This document shows positions 44,506 through 52,820 of a DNA stretch of 64,000 nt, in pieces (within the stretch, counting starts at the first letter, position 1; the number at the start of each line of letters is the position of its first letter). The notes under the pieces were generated by a model that saw only the letters and a program-made list of their open reading frames with translations, was not told the DNA's origin and did no database searches. Position numbers and translations under genes: made by a program. The DNA comes from Bacillus mycoides (lineage in GTDB: Bacteria > Bacillota > Bacilli > Bacillales > Bacillaceae_G), in NCBI RefSeq assembly GCF_001757995.1, contig NZ_LXLV01000073.1:124001-188000 (forward strand), given 5' to 3'.

Positions 44506-46074
44506 TTATTTTGATTTACTAGCTTTCTGGAATAAGAAAGCAGTTTTATCTTTTTCTTGTATAATGCCTTGCTTCAATGCTAATTCCCCTGCAACTTTAG
44601 GAGCTAACCATAGCATCGGGAATAACAGAATTGATACCGGAACAGCTGTCACTACAATGAAAGATTGTAATGCATTAATGCTTCCTTCTCCCATATATAA
44701 AAGAATTGCTGCAACTGCTCCCATAATAAGCGACCAAAAAATTCGCAAGCTAATTCTAGGATCTCCATCTCCAGTCACTGCCATTGAAATGGAATAAGCC
44801 ATTGAATCTCCTGTTGTTACTACAAATAAAATTGTTAATAAAAGAAATGCTGGTCCAATAATATTAGATAGTGGCAATTGCCCTGTAATTGCCATCATCG
44901 CTGCTGGCATTCCAGATTCACTTAATGCAGCCGAGATAGAGCCAGGCTTCATTAACTCATAAAACACACCTGATCCTCCCAAAATCGTAAACCAAAACGT
45001 TGTAATAATAGGTGCAATAATTCCAATTGCAACGATGATTTCTCGAATCGTTCTTCCTCTTGAAATTCGACTCACTAAAATTGCCATCATCGGTCCATAT
45101 CCAATAAACCATCCCCAGAAGAAGATTGTCCAAGATCCTAACCAACCTGTATCCCCGCGATATGTGCTCATTGGTATAAACTCATTTATATAAAATCCAA
45201 ACGAAGAAACAAATGAATCAATAATAAATCCACCTGGTCCAAAGAATAACACAAACACCATCAATAAAATCGCTAGTTTAACATTTAAATCACTTATTAT
45301 TTGAATCCCTTTATTAATTCCCGTTACCGCAGATATAGTAGAAACGGCCACTACACAAATAATAATTGCTAATTGAGTAGTAAACACATCAGGAATTCCA
45401 AATAATGCTTGTAAGCCATAACTTGCTTGTAATCCTAAAAATCCGATTGGGCCAATTGTTCCTGCAGCTACCGCAATAATTGCAAATACATCAATCATCG
45501 TTCCAAGAAAACTCTTTCGCAATTTCTCCCCAAAAATAGGATATAAAAGCGTTCGAGGTTTTAACGGCATACCTTTATGATAATGCCCATACATCATAAC
45601 TACTGCACTAATTGTCCCTAAAATCGTCCATGCTAAGAAACCCCAGTGCATATAACTTTGTGCTAAAGCAGGCATGACTGCTTCTTTCGTTCCAGCAGAT
45701 ATACCTTCATGTATTGGTGGCACCGTCATCAAATGATACATTGGCTCTGCTGCTGCCCAAAAAACGCCACCTCCGGCAAGTAATGTAGACATAATAATAG
45801 CGAGCCATTTTGCCGTACTAATCTCAGGTTTTTCTAATCCCCCAAGTTTAACTCTCCCATATTTCGAGAACGCCATACACATCGCAACAATAAATGTACC
45901 AATTAATAAAACCTGCCAAAAGGCACCAAAATATTTAATTGAAGCTGCAAAACTGCTATTAATGACTCCCTCTACATAACTTTTATTTAAAATAACTGCA
46001 ATTACAAATAATAAAAGTGAGCCACCACTAATAAGAAATACAGGCCAATCCGTTTTTTGACTCTTCATCCTCAT
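44506..46074 (-). CDS. BCCT family transporter (OpuD-like, betaine/choline/carnitine type)
   Basis: Twelve-helix Na+- or H+-coupled carrier of 522 residues. Landmarks: AKWLAIIMSTLLAGGGVFWAAAEPMYH (helix 3), SYMHWGFLAWTILGT, and the BCCT signature FFWGWFIGYGPMMAILVSRISRGRTIRE (about 309-336). The aromatic WGWFIGY segment supplies the quaternary-amine cage. AGGAGG lies seven bases before the ATG. Osmoprotectant uptake is the default role; glycine betaine, carnitine or choline cannot be distinguished here. Monocistronic, convergent to the MFS gene. Confidence 0.93.
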   Translation of the reverse strand: MRMKSQKTDWPVFLISGGSLLLFVIAVILNKSYVEGVINSSFAASIKYFGAFWQVLLIGTFIVAMCMAFSKYGRVKLGGLEKPEISTAKWLAIIMSTLLAGGGVFWAAAEPMYHLMTVPPIHEGISAGTKEAVMPALAQSYMHWGFLAWTILGTISAVVMMYGHYHKGMPLKPRTLLYPIFGEKLRKSFLGTMIDVFAIIAVAAGTIGPIGFLGLQASYGLQALFGIPDVFTTQLAIIICVVAVSTISAVTGINKGIQIISDLNVKLAILLMVFVLFFGPGGFIIDSFVSSFGFYINEFIPMSTYRGDTGWLGSWTIFFWGWFIGYGPMMAILVSRISRGRTIREIIVAIGIIAPIITTFWFTILGGSGVFYELMKPGSISAALSESGMPAAMMAITGQLPLSNIIGPAFLLLTILFVVTTGDSMAYSISMAVTGDGDPRISLRIFWSLIMGAVAAILLYMGEGSINALQSFIVVTAVPVSILLFPMLWLAPKVAGELALKQGIIQEKDKTAFLFQKASKSK

Positions 46075-46439
46075 TTACCTTCCTCCTTCCTCAGCAATCT
46101 AAAAAAACAACTTCATTATGTTTTATTGTTTATATTCCACACACAATAATTATATAAGTATAATGCTTTAATGATTTCACACACACTTATGTTGTCCCTA
46201 AAAATATGCTAAATCCTTCTTATTTTAAAAGAATATTTTATTCCTCTTACATAAAAATGCAAAACAAAAGACCTTATATTTCTATAAGGTCTTCGAAACA
46301 GAAATTTGATTATAACACAAGGAACTGGCCGTTTCAAAAAAGGGCGTGCCAAAAGAGCTAGAAGTAAAGGCTTCCAACTGCTATCTAATAGGAATTAAAA
46401 AAAATTAAAATTTCATGATTGATACCTTTATATTACAAA
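46075..46439. other. Intergenic region between nos and the BCCT gene
   Basis: 365 bases with no gene. It holds the nos terminator (46268-46293) and presumed promoter sequence for the BCCT gene. A less AT-rich stretch at 46320-46385 has no recognised identity. Confidence 0.55.
46268..46293 (-). terminator. Terminator after nos
   Basis: AAGACCTTATA (46268-46278) pairs with TATAAGGTCTT (46283-46293), loop TTTC; TTTTGTTTTG follows on the minus strand. It is about 147 bases after the stop. Confidence 0.75.
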
Positions 46440-47510
46440 CTACTTATGGAAGAAATTAGGCGTTAGAATGTCGTTTGGATACGGTTTATGATAAATATGA
46501 GTTGCAGCAGGTGATAACGGAGGAATTAACCATACCCAGTTGCCAGTTACAACCCGTCCACAAGCAACTTCTTGCTTCTCAAACTGCTGAAATTGCTGGG
46601 CGGCAGTATGGTGATCTACAATGCTAACCCCTTGTTTTTTGAAAGAATGTAAAACAGCTATATTTAACTCAATTAACGCTTTGTCTTTCCATAACGTACT
46701 ATTTCTGGAAGTATCTAAATTTATCATCTCTGCAACTGCTGGAAGCAAATTATAACGGTCATGATCCGCTAAATTACGAGCACCAATTTCAGTCCCCATA
46801 TACCATCCATTAAACGGGGCTGCTGTATAAGAAATACCGCCAATCTCTAAACGCATATCTGAAATCATCGGTACCCCATACCATTTTACTTCTAGTGATG
46901 AAATTGGGTACTCTGGATGTTCAATTGGTACCTCTTTCACTTCTTTTTTAGGAATTTCTTTATATACAGGATCTTTTCCATCAACAGAAAATACAAGCGG
47001 TAATACGTCAAAATGTGTACCTTCTCCTTGCCACCCAAGACCTTGACATAAATCGGTAAGTGCGGTGGAGTGTGAGTCACCAATCACTCCCATTTCCGTT
47101 TTGTATCCTGCATATCGAATTAATTGATGATTATAAAGTCGTATATTATTCTCTTCACTTTGATATTGCTTAAAAATCGTAATTGTCGGTTTAACTTTTC
47201 CATCATTCGTCGCATATTTAATATGATGAATTAATGCATTATATACACCTTCTTCATCATTTACTTCACGCGCATCTAATATGTGCATCTTACTCCAAAA
47301 CAATCTCCCAATGCATCTATTACTATTACGCCATGCCATTCGTGATCCATGAACAAGCTCTTCAAATGTATGCTCATACGTGCCAGTCTTTTCTATCTCT
47401 ATTAAAATTTCCTTCATACGCTCTTTTATTAATTGCTCTTTATTAAGTTCCTTATAGCAAACGGTAATAAAATTACTTGCTTCCTCTATTAATTGTTTCG
47501 TTTTGCTCAT
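46440..47510 (-). CDS. nos: Bacterial nitric oxide synthase oxygenase
   Basis: Haem enzyme of 356 residues that makes NO and citrulline from arginine using external reductases; it corresponds to the oxygenase domain of animal NOS without the calmodulin and reductase parts. The haem-binding cysteine is C66 in WRNSNRCIGRLFW. GWYMGTEIGARNLAD and YNLLPAVAEMI match the substrate and pterin region, and TGNWVWLIPPLSPAATHIYH the C-terminal tetrahydrofolate/biopterin region. The frame begins at TTG 47516, but AAGGAGA six bases before ATG 47510 decides the start. In Bacillus, NO from this enzyme protects against oxidative stress and antibiotics. Confidence 0.96.
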   Translation of the reverse strand: MSKTKQLIEEASNFITVCYKELNKEQLIKERMKEILIEIEKTGTYEHTFEELVHGSRMAWRNSNRCIGRLFWSKMHILDAREVNDEEGVYNALIHHIKYATNDGKVKPTITIFKQYQSEENNIRLYNHQLIRYAGYKTEMGVIGDSHSTALTDLCQGLGWQGEGTHFDVLPLVFSVDGKDPVYKEIPKKEVKEVPIEHPEYPISSLEVKWYGVPMISDMRLEIGGISYTAAPFNGWYMGTEIGARNLADHDRYNLLPAVAEMINLDTSRNSTLWKDKALIELNIAVLHSFKKQGVSIVDHHTAAQQFQQFEKQEVACGRVVTGNWVWLIPPLSPAATHIYHKPYPNDILTPNFFHK

Positions 47511-47710
47511 AAACAATCTCCTTCTATCTCAACAAGACACTACTACTTTACAGTATAAGCAAAAAGGATACGAGTCACAAACGAAATCAAAAGTGTTACT
47601 TTTATCGTGATATTTTTCAGAAAATTTTTAGAATTTTTGTTGACTTCCGAAAAAACAAGTGTATTTTTGACTTAAGTAAACTATTTTGACCTGCACCAAC
47701 TTTTTAGGTG

Positions 47711-47830
47711 GAAAGGAGGTAATTTCACGTCTTCATTTCAATTGCCCAATCTTTCATATGACTATGATGAACTAGATCCATACATTGGTGTAACACATTA
47801 GCATTCATCATGCATGTAAGGTAACTTTGG
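47711..47830 (+). pseudogene. Remnant of a SodA-like manganese superoxide dismutase gene
   Basis: A strong AAAGGAGG (47712-47719) is followed by ACG (47727) where ATG is expected, then codons for SSFQLPNLSYDYDELDPYI, the typical Fe/Mn-SOD N-terminus. The frame goes on as GVTH and stops at TAG 47799. Shortly after, in another frame, ACATTAGCATTCATCAT recalls the metal-site helix (NTxxIHH). The remaining roughly 180 codons are absent, and a terminator follows at 47864. So an upstream half-signal and a downstream terminator remain while the body has been deleted. Confidence 0.72.
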
Positions 47831-47863
47831 TAATGTAAAACTAGTATTGTCGAAATCCTCCAG

Positions 47864-47890
47864 AATCCCCCGGCTTGCCACCGGGGGATT
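47864..47890 (+). terminator. Terminator left from the lost SOD gene
   Basis: Perfect 10-bp GC-rich stem AATCCCCCGG (47864-47873) and CCGGGGGATT (47881-47890), seven-base loop. It points to a former plus-strand gene, and may also end the SDR transcript. Confidence 0.75.
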
Positions 47891-47895
47891 TATGA

Positions 47896-48774
47896 TTACT
47901 TCGTTGTATTTATGTAATGGTGTAAAACATTTTTCATTTCTAGTTTCAGCTCTCGGAACGGAAATCCCAATTCACGAGCCTTCCCATTATGTAGCGTACA
48001 ATTAGTTACCTCATTATAAGGAGCTATATTGTCTCCTGCTTCTTGAATGAGCGCTTTTCTCTCCGTTATCTCTTCTATGAAACGAATAATTTCTTCAGTA
48101 GAAACTACCCCGTTACTACAAGCGTTCATTGGTCCTTCCATGTTTTCCATCCCACACCAAGCTAAAAACTCTCCTGCTTCTTTTTCATGTATAAATGACA
48201 ACTCTCCATCTACATGATCCACAACGATAGGCTCTTGTTTCACAACATGTTCAACGTAAAATTGTAATCTTTTCGTATAATCATTTTCTCCGATAACAAC
48301 CGGAAAACGTACTGCAACGACCGGGAATGTTGCATGTTGAAACAACACTGCTTCGGCTAATCGCTTACCTTCACTATAATTAAAATCATTCCTATTTCCA
48401 TACGTGATTGCATACTCGTACGGATTAAAGTTCTCTTCTAATAGGCCTAGCGCAGGCTCATAGACAGCCATTGAAGATGTCATAACATATTTTTTCACTT
48501 TACCACATAATACTTTACATATAATTTCCGCGGCGTTCGGGCTATAACATAAGTTATCGTATACAATATCATAACTCTTACCTTCTAAACGCTCTTCCAA
48601 TAATTTCTCGTCTTCTCTATCTACTACAATTCTTTTTACCGTATCCCCAAAAGAATCCTCCGTAAATCCTCGTGTTGCAATTGTTATATCGTGTCCCTCT
48701 TGTAAAAGTGCTTCTACTAATTGCTTACCAAAAAATCTTGTTCCCCCTAGAACCAACACTTTTTTCACTTTCAT
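47896..48774 (-). CDS. NAD-dependent epimerase/dehydratase family protein (extended SDR)
   Basis: Cytosolic Rossmann-fold protein of 292 residues. Nucleotide-binding motif VLGGTRFFG (about 6-14), TSSMAVYEP with the catalytic serine position, and YSEGK with the YxxxK pair (about 153-157). HEKEAGEFLAWCG and the C-terminal helical segment are typical of sugar-nucleotide epimerase-like proteins. GGGG directly precedes tandem ATG codons at 48777 and 48774; a GTG at 48768 has better spacing and may be the true start. Substrate unknown; it is not in an operon with the nearby galE. Confidence 0.88.
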   Translation of the reverse strand: MKVKKVLVLGGTRFFGKQLVEALLQEGHDITIATRGFTEDSFGDTVKRIVVDREDEKLLEERLEGKSYDIVYDNLCYSPNAAEIICKVLCGKVKKYVMTSSMAVYEPALGLLEENFNPYEYAITYGNRNDFNYSEGKRLAEAVLFQHATFPVVAVRFPVVIGENDYTKRLQFYVEHVVKQEPIVVDHVDGELSFIHEKEAGEFLAWCGMENMEGPMNACSNGVVSTEEIIRFIEEITERKALIQEAGDNIAPYNEVTNCTLHNGKARELGFPFRELKLEMKNVLHHYINTTK

Positions 48775-48840
48775 CATCCCCTATTTTATAAAATCGAATA
48801 TTGTAAAATACCACCTTAATTATAAACCTGACTATAAACA

Positions 48841-48875
48841 AAAAGCATGGAATCATTATCAAGATTCCATGCTTT
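48841..48875 (-). terminator. Terminator after the AmiS/UreI gene
   Basis: AAAGCATGGAATC (arm ending 48854) pairs with GATTCCATGCTTT (48863-48875); T-rich on the minus strand. Confidence 0.85.
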
Positions 48876-48890
48876 CTTACATACGATACT

Positions 48891-49481
48891 TTAACGTACT
48901 CGATATTTAAAAATACAATAGCAGCAATATAAAATAGAAATTACTGATACATAAACCCACAGTTCATATACGAATCCCTCGCCCCATACTCCCATAAAAT
49001 AAAAGAGTGAAGGCAACGTCAATGTTACCCATGATTGTACAAAGGCAATTCTGCCAAGATATTGATTGATATTCTTTTTTTGTGCATTTAATACAAAGAA
49101 TAAATACCAAAGTAATGCCCACATAAACCATGTTAAAGCATTAACAACATCGTGGAATTGAACAAATGAAACAACCATATAGAATAAAGCAATAATTGCT
49201 ACCCAAATACAGAACCAGCCTAGTCCACTACTATCCATTCCTTTAATAAAAGTAACGCCTACATATAAATAAGTTAAACCAAATAGAAAAGTAGCTGCGT
49301 ATGAATATACCGTCCAGTTACTTTGATCAGAAATCATAATCAAATAGAACGGAATGATAATTTGTAGTGCCCCCACAAATAAATTAAAAACACCTGCGCT
49401 TTTCATCTCTACTTTGCCCAATATAACAAGACTATTTAAAAATAAAGCTGCACCTGAAAGTAATAATCCCACGTAACCCAT
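48891..49481 (-). CDS. AmiS/UreI family urea or short-amide channel
   Basis: Membrane protein of 196 residues with six helices, the full family length. MGYVGLLLSGAALFLNSLVILG starts helix 1 and GLGWFCIWVAIIALFY marks helix 4. The family includes the acid-gated urea channel UreI and the amide carrier AmiS. No urease or amidase gene lies nearby. The start codon is preceded by an unusual arrangement: GGGGAGG about 40 bases upstream and a 9-bp hairpin between it and the ATG (see the hairpin entry). Substrate is probably urea or a small amide. Confidence 0.87.
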   Translation of the reverse strand: MGYVGLLLSGAALFLNSLVILGKVEMKSAGVFNLFVGALQIIIPFYLIMISDQSNWTVYSYAATFLFGLTYLYVGVTFIKGMDSSGLGWFCIWVAIIALFYMVVSFVQFHDVVNALTWFMWALLWYLFFVLNAQKKNINQYLGRIAFVQSWVTLTLPSLFYFMGVWGEGFVYELWVYVSVISILYCCYCIFKYRVR

Positions 49482-49489
49482 ATATATTC

Positions 49490-49514
49490 GTGTGAAAGTC
49501 TTTCCCTTTCACAC
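49490..49514 (-). promoter_or_regulatory. Hairpin in the leader of the AmiS/UreI gene
   Basis: GTGTGAAAG and CTTTCACAC form a perfect 9-bp stem (49490-49498 with 49506-49514), loop of seven, ending nine bases before the ATG. On the mRNA the only nearby ribosome-binding-like bases, GGGAAAG, lie in stem and loop. A strong GGGGAGG lies beyond it at 49521-49527. Confidence 0.55.
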
Positions 49515-49629
49515 TTTTAACCTCCCCACAATATAAAGTGATCCTTTATTATTTTTCTTCCTATTTAAAACTACATACATAATTTTTAATCTGAATAAGT
49601 CAGACTTCCTACCTTAAAGAAGAACGTAT

Positions 49630-49643
49630 TTAAAACGCTTTCA
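49630..49643. promoter_or_regulatory. cre-like site in the ureI-pelG remnant gap
   Basis: TTAAAACGCTTTCA matches TGWAANCGNTNWCA at 13 of 14 positions (second base differs). It could serve the AmiS/UreI gene, whose start is about 150 bases away, or be a relic of the lost pel region. The rest of 49515-49766 shows nothing gene-like. Confidence 0.4.
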
Positions 49644-49766
49644 ATAATAAATAACCCTATCAGAACATTAAATAGGATTCCTTGATTATAAACGTACTCT
49701 AACCATGATACAAGTATTGAAATTCTTTTCAATATTACGTTTTTTATTTCTATAAAAAATTAGTAG

Positions 49767-50156
49767 AGTGATACATTTTCCCTATCTCAATCTGGGAACG
49801 TAACACTTGAATACTCTATTTTGCAGCTGACTATAATTGGTGCTTATGCAAACGGGATGGTCCTTGTTATCACGTTACTACTCTTATATTTTGAAGATCG
49901 TAAAGGGGCATTTCGAACATCAGCCCTGTTCTTTTTTGCAAACCTGTTATTAAGTCTTCTTCTACTTCCATTTGGGTTCAATGGTTACGGTATTAGTTTT
50001 GCACGCGGATCTTCTATTACATTCTTATATGCTATTTCTAGGCTCTTTACTTACATTAAAGATATTGATTACTACACGTTTTGTCAGTCAAATGCTCCTA
50101 TAAAACGACGAACTTTCTTTACTAAATTTGCTAATAAACTTAATGGAAATAAATAA
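49767..50156 (+). pseudogene. 3' remnant of pelG (Pel exopolysaccharide export)
   Basis: An open frame after TAG (49764-49766) encodes about 129 residues with no ATG or ribosome binding site (first possible start TTG 49821). It has two to three hydrophobic segments and the PelG C-terminal pattern: a LLLYFEDRKGAFRTSALFF segment, then FGFNGYGISFARG, and DIDYYTFCQ at the end, matching YFDxRxxA, YGYGFxxA and LEYxTF of PelG. Full PelG is over 400 residues, so this is only its last quarter. No other pel gene is present. galE lies next to it in the convergent direction. Confidence 0.65.
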
Positions 50157-50203
50157 ATAAAAATGACCTTTTGCTCCCGCAAAAAGGTCATTTTTATTTA
50201 TTT
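50150..50203. terminator. Bidirectional terminator between the pelG remnant and galE
   Basis: AATGACCTTTTGC pairs with GCAAAAAGGTCATT (one bulge) around TCCC, extended by A- and T-rich arms. Confidence 0.85.
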
Positions 50204-50204
50204 A

Positions 50205-51221
50205 TTAAACTTCTAGATAGCCATTTTTGTTATTTGATTGCCATCTCCAAGAGTCTGCACACATCTCTTCTAATCCGCGTTTTGCTTCCCATCCTAATTC
50301 ACGCTTCGCTTTCGATGCATCGGCAAAACATACTGCCACATCACCAGGGCGACGCTCCGTAATTTTATAAGGAACTTCTTTGCCCGAAACCTTTTCAAAT
50401 GCTTCAACCATTTCCAACACACTATAACCAGTACCTGTACCGAGATTGTATGCATCTATCCCAGTAGTGCCAAGTACCTTTTCAAGCGCCTTTACATGGC
50501 CATTGGCTAAGTCTACAACATGAATATAATCACGGACACCCGTGCCATCTTTTGTTGGATAGTCATTTCCAAATACACTTAATTCCTTTAGCTTACCTAC
50601 TGCTACTTGTGTTACATATGGCATTAAGTTATTTGGAATTCCGTTTGGATCTTCTCCAATACGTCCACTTTCATGCGCACCAAATGGGTTGAAATAACGA
50701 AGTAATGCGATACTCCATTCTGCATCCGCAAATGCTACATCACGCATAATTTGTTCAATCATTAATTTCGTTTGACCATATGGATTTGTTGCACTTAATG
50801 GAAACTCCTCCGTAATTGGTGATGTTTCTGGGATACCATACACTGTTGCAGATGAACTGAAGATCATCTTCTTCACATCATGCTTCTGCATCACTTCACA
50901 TAGCACTAATGTGCTTGTAATGTTGTTATGATAATACGTTAATGGAATTGCTACTGATTCCCCTACAGCCTTAAAGCCTGCAAAGTGAATAACAGCTTCA
51001 ATTGTATTTTCTTCAAAAATCGTATCAAGTGCTTCTCGATTTAAAATATCTTCTTTATAAAACTTAAACTGTTTTCCTGTTATCTCTTTCACTCGATTTA
51101 TAGACTCTACCGAGCTATTCGAAAGATTATCTACTACTATAATTTCGTAACCGTTTTTTAGTAATTCTACGCATGTATGACTACCAATATATCCTGCTCC
51201 ACCTGTTACAAGTATTGCCAT
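50205..51221 (-). CDS. galE: UDP-glucose 4-epimerase
   Basis: Interconverts UDP-glucose and UDP-galactose (possibly also the N-acetyl forms) using bound NAD. Product of 338 residues. It has [41 protein letters not shown] with the catalytic serine, and [12 protein letters not shown] with the YxxxK pair. [15 protein letters not shown] is the substrate-side signature. The frame opens at 51272 but GGAGG lies nine bases before the ATG at 51221. It stands next to a pelG remnant and may once have supplied GalNAc for Pel; today it can still feed the other surface glycans of the window. Confidence 0.95.
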   Translation of the reverse strand: MAILVTGGAGYIGSHTCVELLKNGYEIIVVDNLSNSSVESINRVKEITGKQFKFYKEDILNREALDTIFEENTIEAVIHFAGFKAVGESVAIPLTYYHNNITSTLVLCEVMQKHDVKKMIFSSSATVYGIPETSPITEEFPLSATNPYGQTKLMIEQIMRDVAFADAEWSIALLRYFNPFGAHESGRIGEDPNGIPNNLMPYVTQVAVGKLKELSVFGNDYPTKDGTGVRDYIHVVDLANGHVKALEKVLGTTGIDAYNLGTGTGYSVLEMVEAFEKVSGKEVPYKITERRPGDVAVCFADASKAKRELGWEAKRGLEEMCADSWRWQSNNKNGYLEV

Positions 51222-51364
51222 AATTATAGTCCTCCATATTTCATTCATTATAAACTTCTCAAAGTATATCACATATTTCTTATCGTATGTTTATTATGCG
51301 AACACAGAAACTTACATTTTATCCCACACTTATTTTGTACAATACACGATTCCAATCAGGTAAT

Positions 51365-51403
51365 AAAAAAACGCCACATAACAGACATCGCGTGGCGTTT
51401 TTT
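51365..51403 (-). terminator. Terminator after hemolysin III
   Basis: AAAAAACGCCAC pairs with GTGGCGTTTTTT (51392-51403), 14-base loop; usable on both strands. Confidence 0.85.
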
Positions 51404-51405
51404 GA

Positions 51406-52053
51406 TCAAATTACGTAACAATATACACTTAGAAAATGCGCAAGACTACCTAACAATACAAAGACATGAAAAATTTCATGGTGTCCCATATATTTAAACT
51501 CCAACCATTTTGGCTTCGCACCGTAAATAAACCCACCAATTGTATAAAAAATGCCTCCAAGTACTAAGAAAATAATACCTCCTGTACTTAAATTCTCAGC
51601 TAGCGGTGCAAAGAATAGAACAATTAACCAACCCATCAGAAGATAAATTGCTGTCGATAACCATCTTGGACAATTAAACCAAAACATTTTAAAAACAATA
51701 CCACAAATCGCCGTTGCATAAACTAAGCAAAATAATAGTAAACCATTTGCCGAATTTAATGTAATTAAGCAAAAGGGTGCATATGTACCTGCAATTAATA
51801 TAAAAATCATAGAATGATCTAGCTTCCTAAAGAAATAAATAACACGTTCACTGGCTACGACACTATGATACACAGCTGATGCCATATAAAGTACCATCAT
51901 CCCGATACCAAATAAAATAACAGCTGTAATTGCAGCAAAAGATGGCATCTTAACAGAAACTTTCACAATCATAGCTAATAATGCAATAAATGATAATACA
52001 GCTCCTCCTAAGTGAGTAAATGCATTAACTGGTTCTCTTACATAAGCATTCAT
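51406..52053 (-). CDS. hlyIII: Hemolysin III family (PAQR) membrane protein
   Basis: Seven-helix membrane protein of 215 residues. It has the PAQR/HlyIII metal-site residues: NAFTHLGGA near the start, SAVYHS at the end of helix 2 region, DHSMIFILIAGTYAPF in the middle, and GHHEIFHVFVLLGSLAHF at the C-terminus, whose His residues bind zinc. B. cereus hemolysin III has pore-forming activity in vitro; relatives elsewhere are hydrolases or lipid-regulating proteins. GAGGGG precedes the ATG at 52053; a longer frame to 52068 lacks a ribosome binding site. Confidence 0.92.
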   Translation of the reverse strand: MNAYVREPVNAFTHLGGAVLSFIALLAMIVKVSVKMPSFAAITAVILFGIGMMVLYMASAVYHSVVASERVIYFFRKLDHSMIFILIAGTYAPFCLITLNSANGLLLFCLVYATAICGIVFKMFWFNCPRWLSTAIYLLMGWLIVLFFAPLAENLSTGGIIFLVLGGIFYTIGGFIYGAKPKWLEFKYMGHHEIFHVFVLLGSLAHFLSVYCYVI

Positions 52054-52217
52054 ATAAACACCCCTCATATAATTACATGTAGTTTTAATAACTACTTATA
52101 ATTATATATATATTATTCATACGGGTCAACATTTACATTTCATTTGTTTCGTAATACCATATTTAAAGACATACTAAACATTAAGTTCCACTAAGTTATA
52201 AAAGTGAGGGGTTCTAC

Positions 52218-52778
52218 GTGGAAAATATAAATAAATTACTTGAATCATTACATTTAGAAAAAAATATTAAACTTGAGGATATCCCAAATGTCGACTTATA
52301 TGTAGACCAAGTTGTCCAACTATTTGAGAATACTTATGCGGATACAACGAGAAATGATGATGAAAAAGTATTAACAAAAACAATGATTAACAATTACGCA
52401 AAAGGGAAACTATTCATCCCTATCAAAAATAAAAAGTATTCAAAAGAACATATGATTTTAATCAGCTTAATTTATCAATTAAAAGGAGCACTTTCCATTA
52501 ATGATATAAAAAGCTCCTTAGAAAATATAAATGCACCGTTAATAAACGATGATACATTCGAATTAAATACTCTATATAAAGATTATCTTTCTCTTACTGA
52601 AACCAATGTAGAAAGCTTTAAACAAGACGTAAATAAGCGTGTTACGGAAGTAAACGAGGTTTCTTCCTTAGAAGATCCAACACTAGAAAAGTTTTTATTA
52701 CTAACATCCTTCGTGACTATGAGTAATATGTATAGACGTTTAGCAGAAAAATTAGTTGATGATCTCAAAGAATCTTAA
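52218..52778 (+). CDS. DUF1836 domain protein
   Basis: Cytosolic protein of 186 residues. The DUF1836 core (about 20-110) contains VDLYVDQVVQLFENTY, VLTKTMINNYAKGKLFIPI and YSKEHMILISLIYQLKGALSINDIK. This arrangement recalls MerR-like winged-helix modules, and members are suspected DNA-binding proteins, but no function is established. The second half is helical without known motif. GTG start with GAGGGG upstream. It is monocistronic. Confidence 0.83.
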   Translation: MENINKLLESLHLEKNIKLEDIPNVDLYVDQVVQLFENTYADTTRNDDEKVLTKTMINNYAKGKLFIPIKNKKYSKEHMILISLIYQLKGALSINDIKSSLENINAPLINDDTFELNTLYKDYLSLTETNVESFKQDVNKRVTEVNEVSSLEDPTLEKFLLLTSFVTMSNMYRRLAEKLVDDLKES

Positions 52779-52780
52779 AC

Positions 52781-52817
52781 AAAAAACTATCCACCTGTTT
52801 GAAGTGGATAGTTTTTT
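52781..52817. terminator. Bidirectional terminator between the DUF1836 gene and dbpA
   Basis: AAAAAACTATCCAC (52781-52794) with GTGGATAGTTTTTT (52804-52817), nine-base loop. Confidence 0.9.
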
Positions 52818-52820
52818 TGT

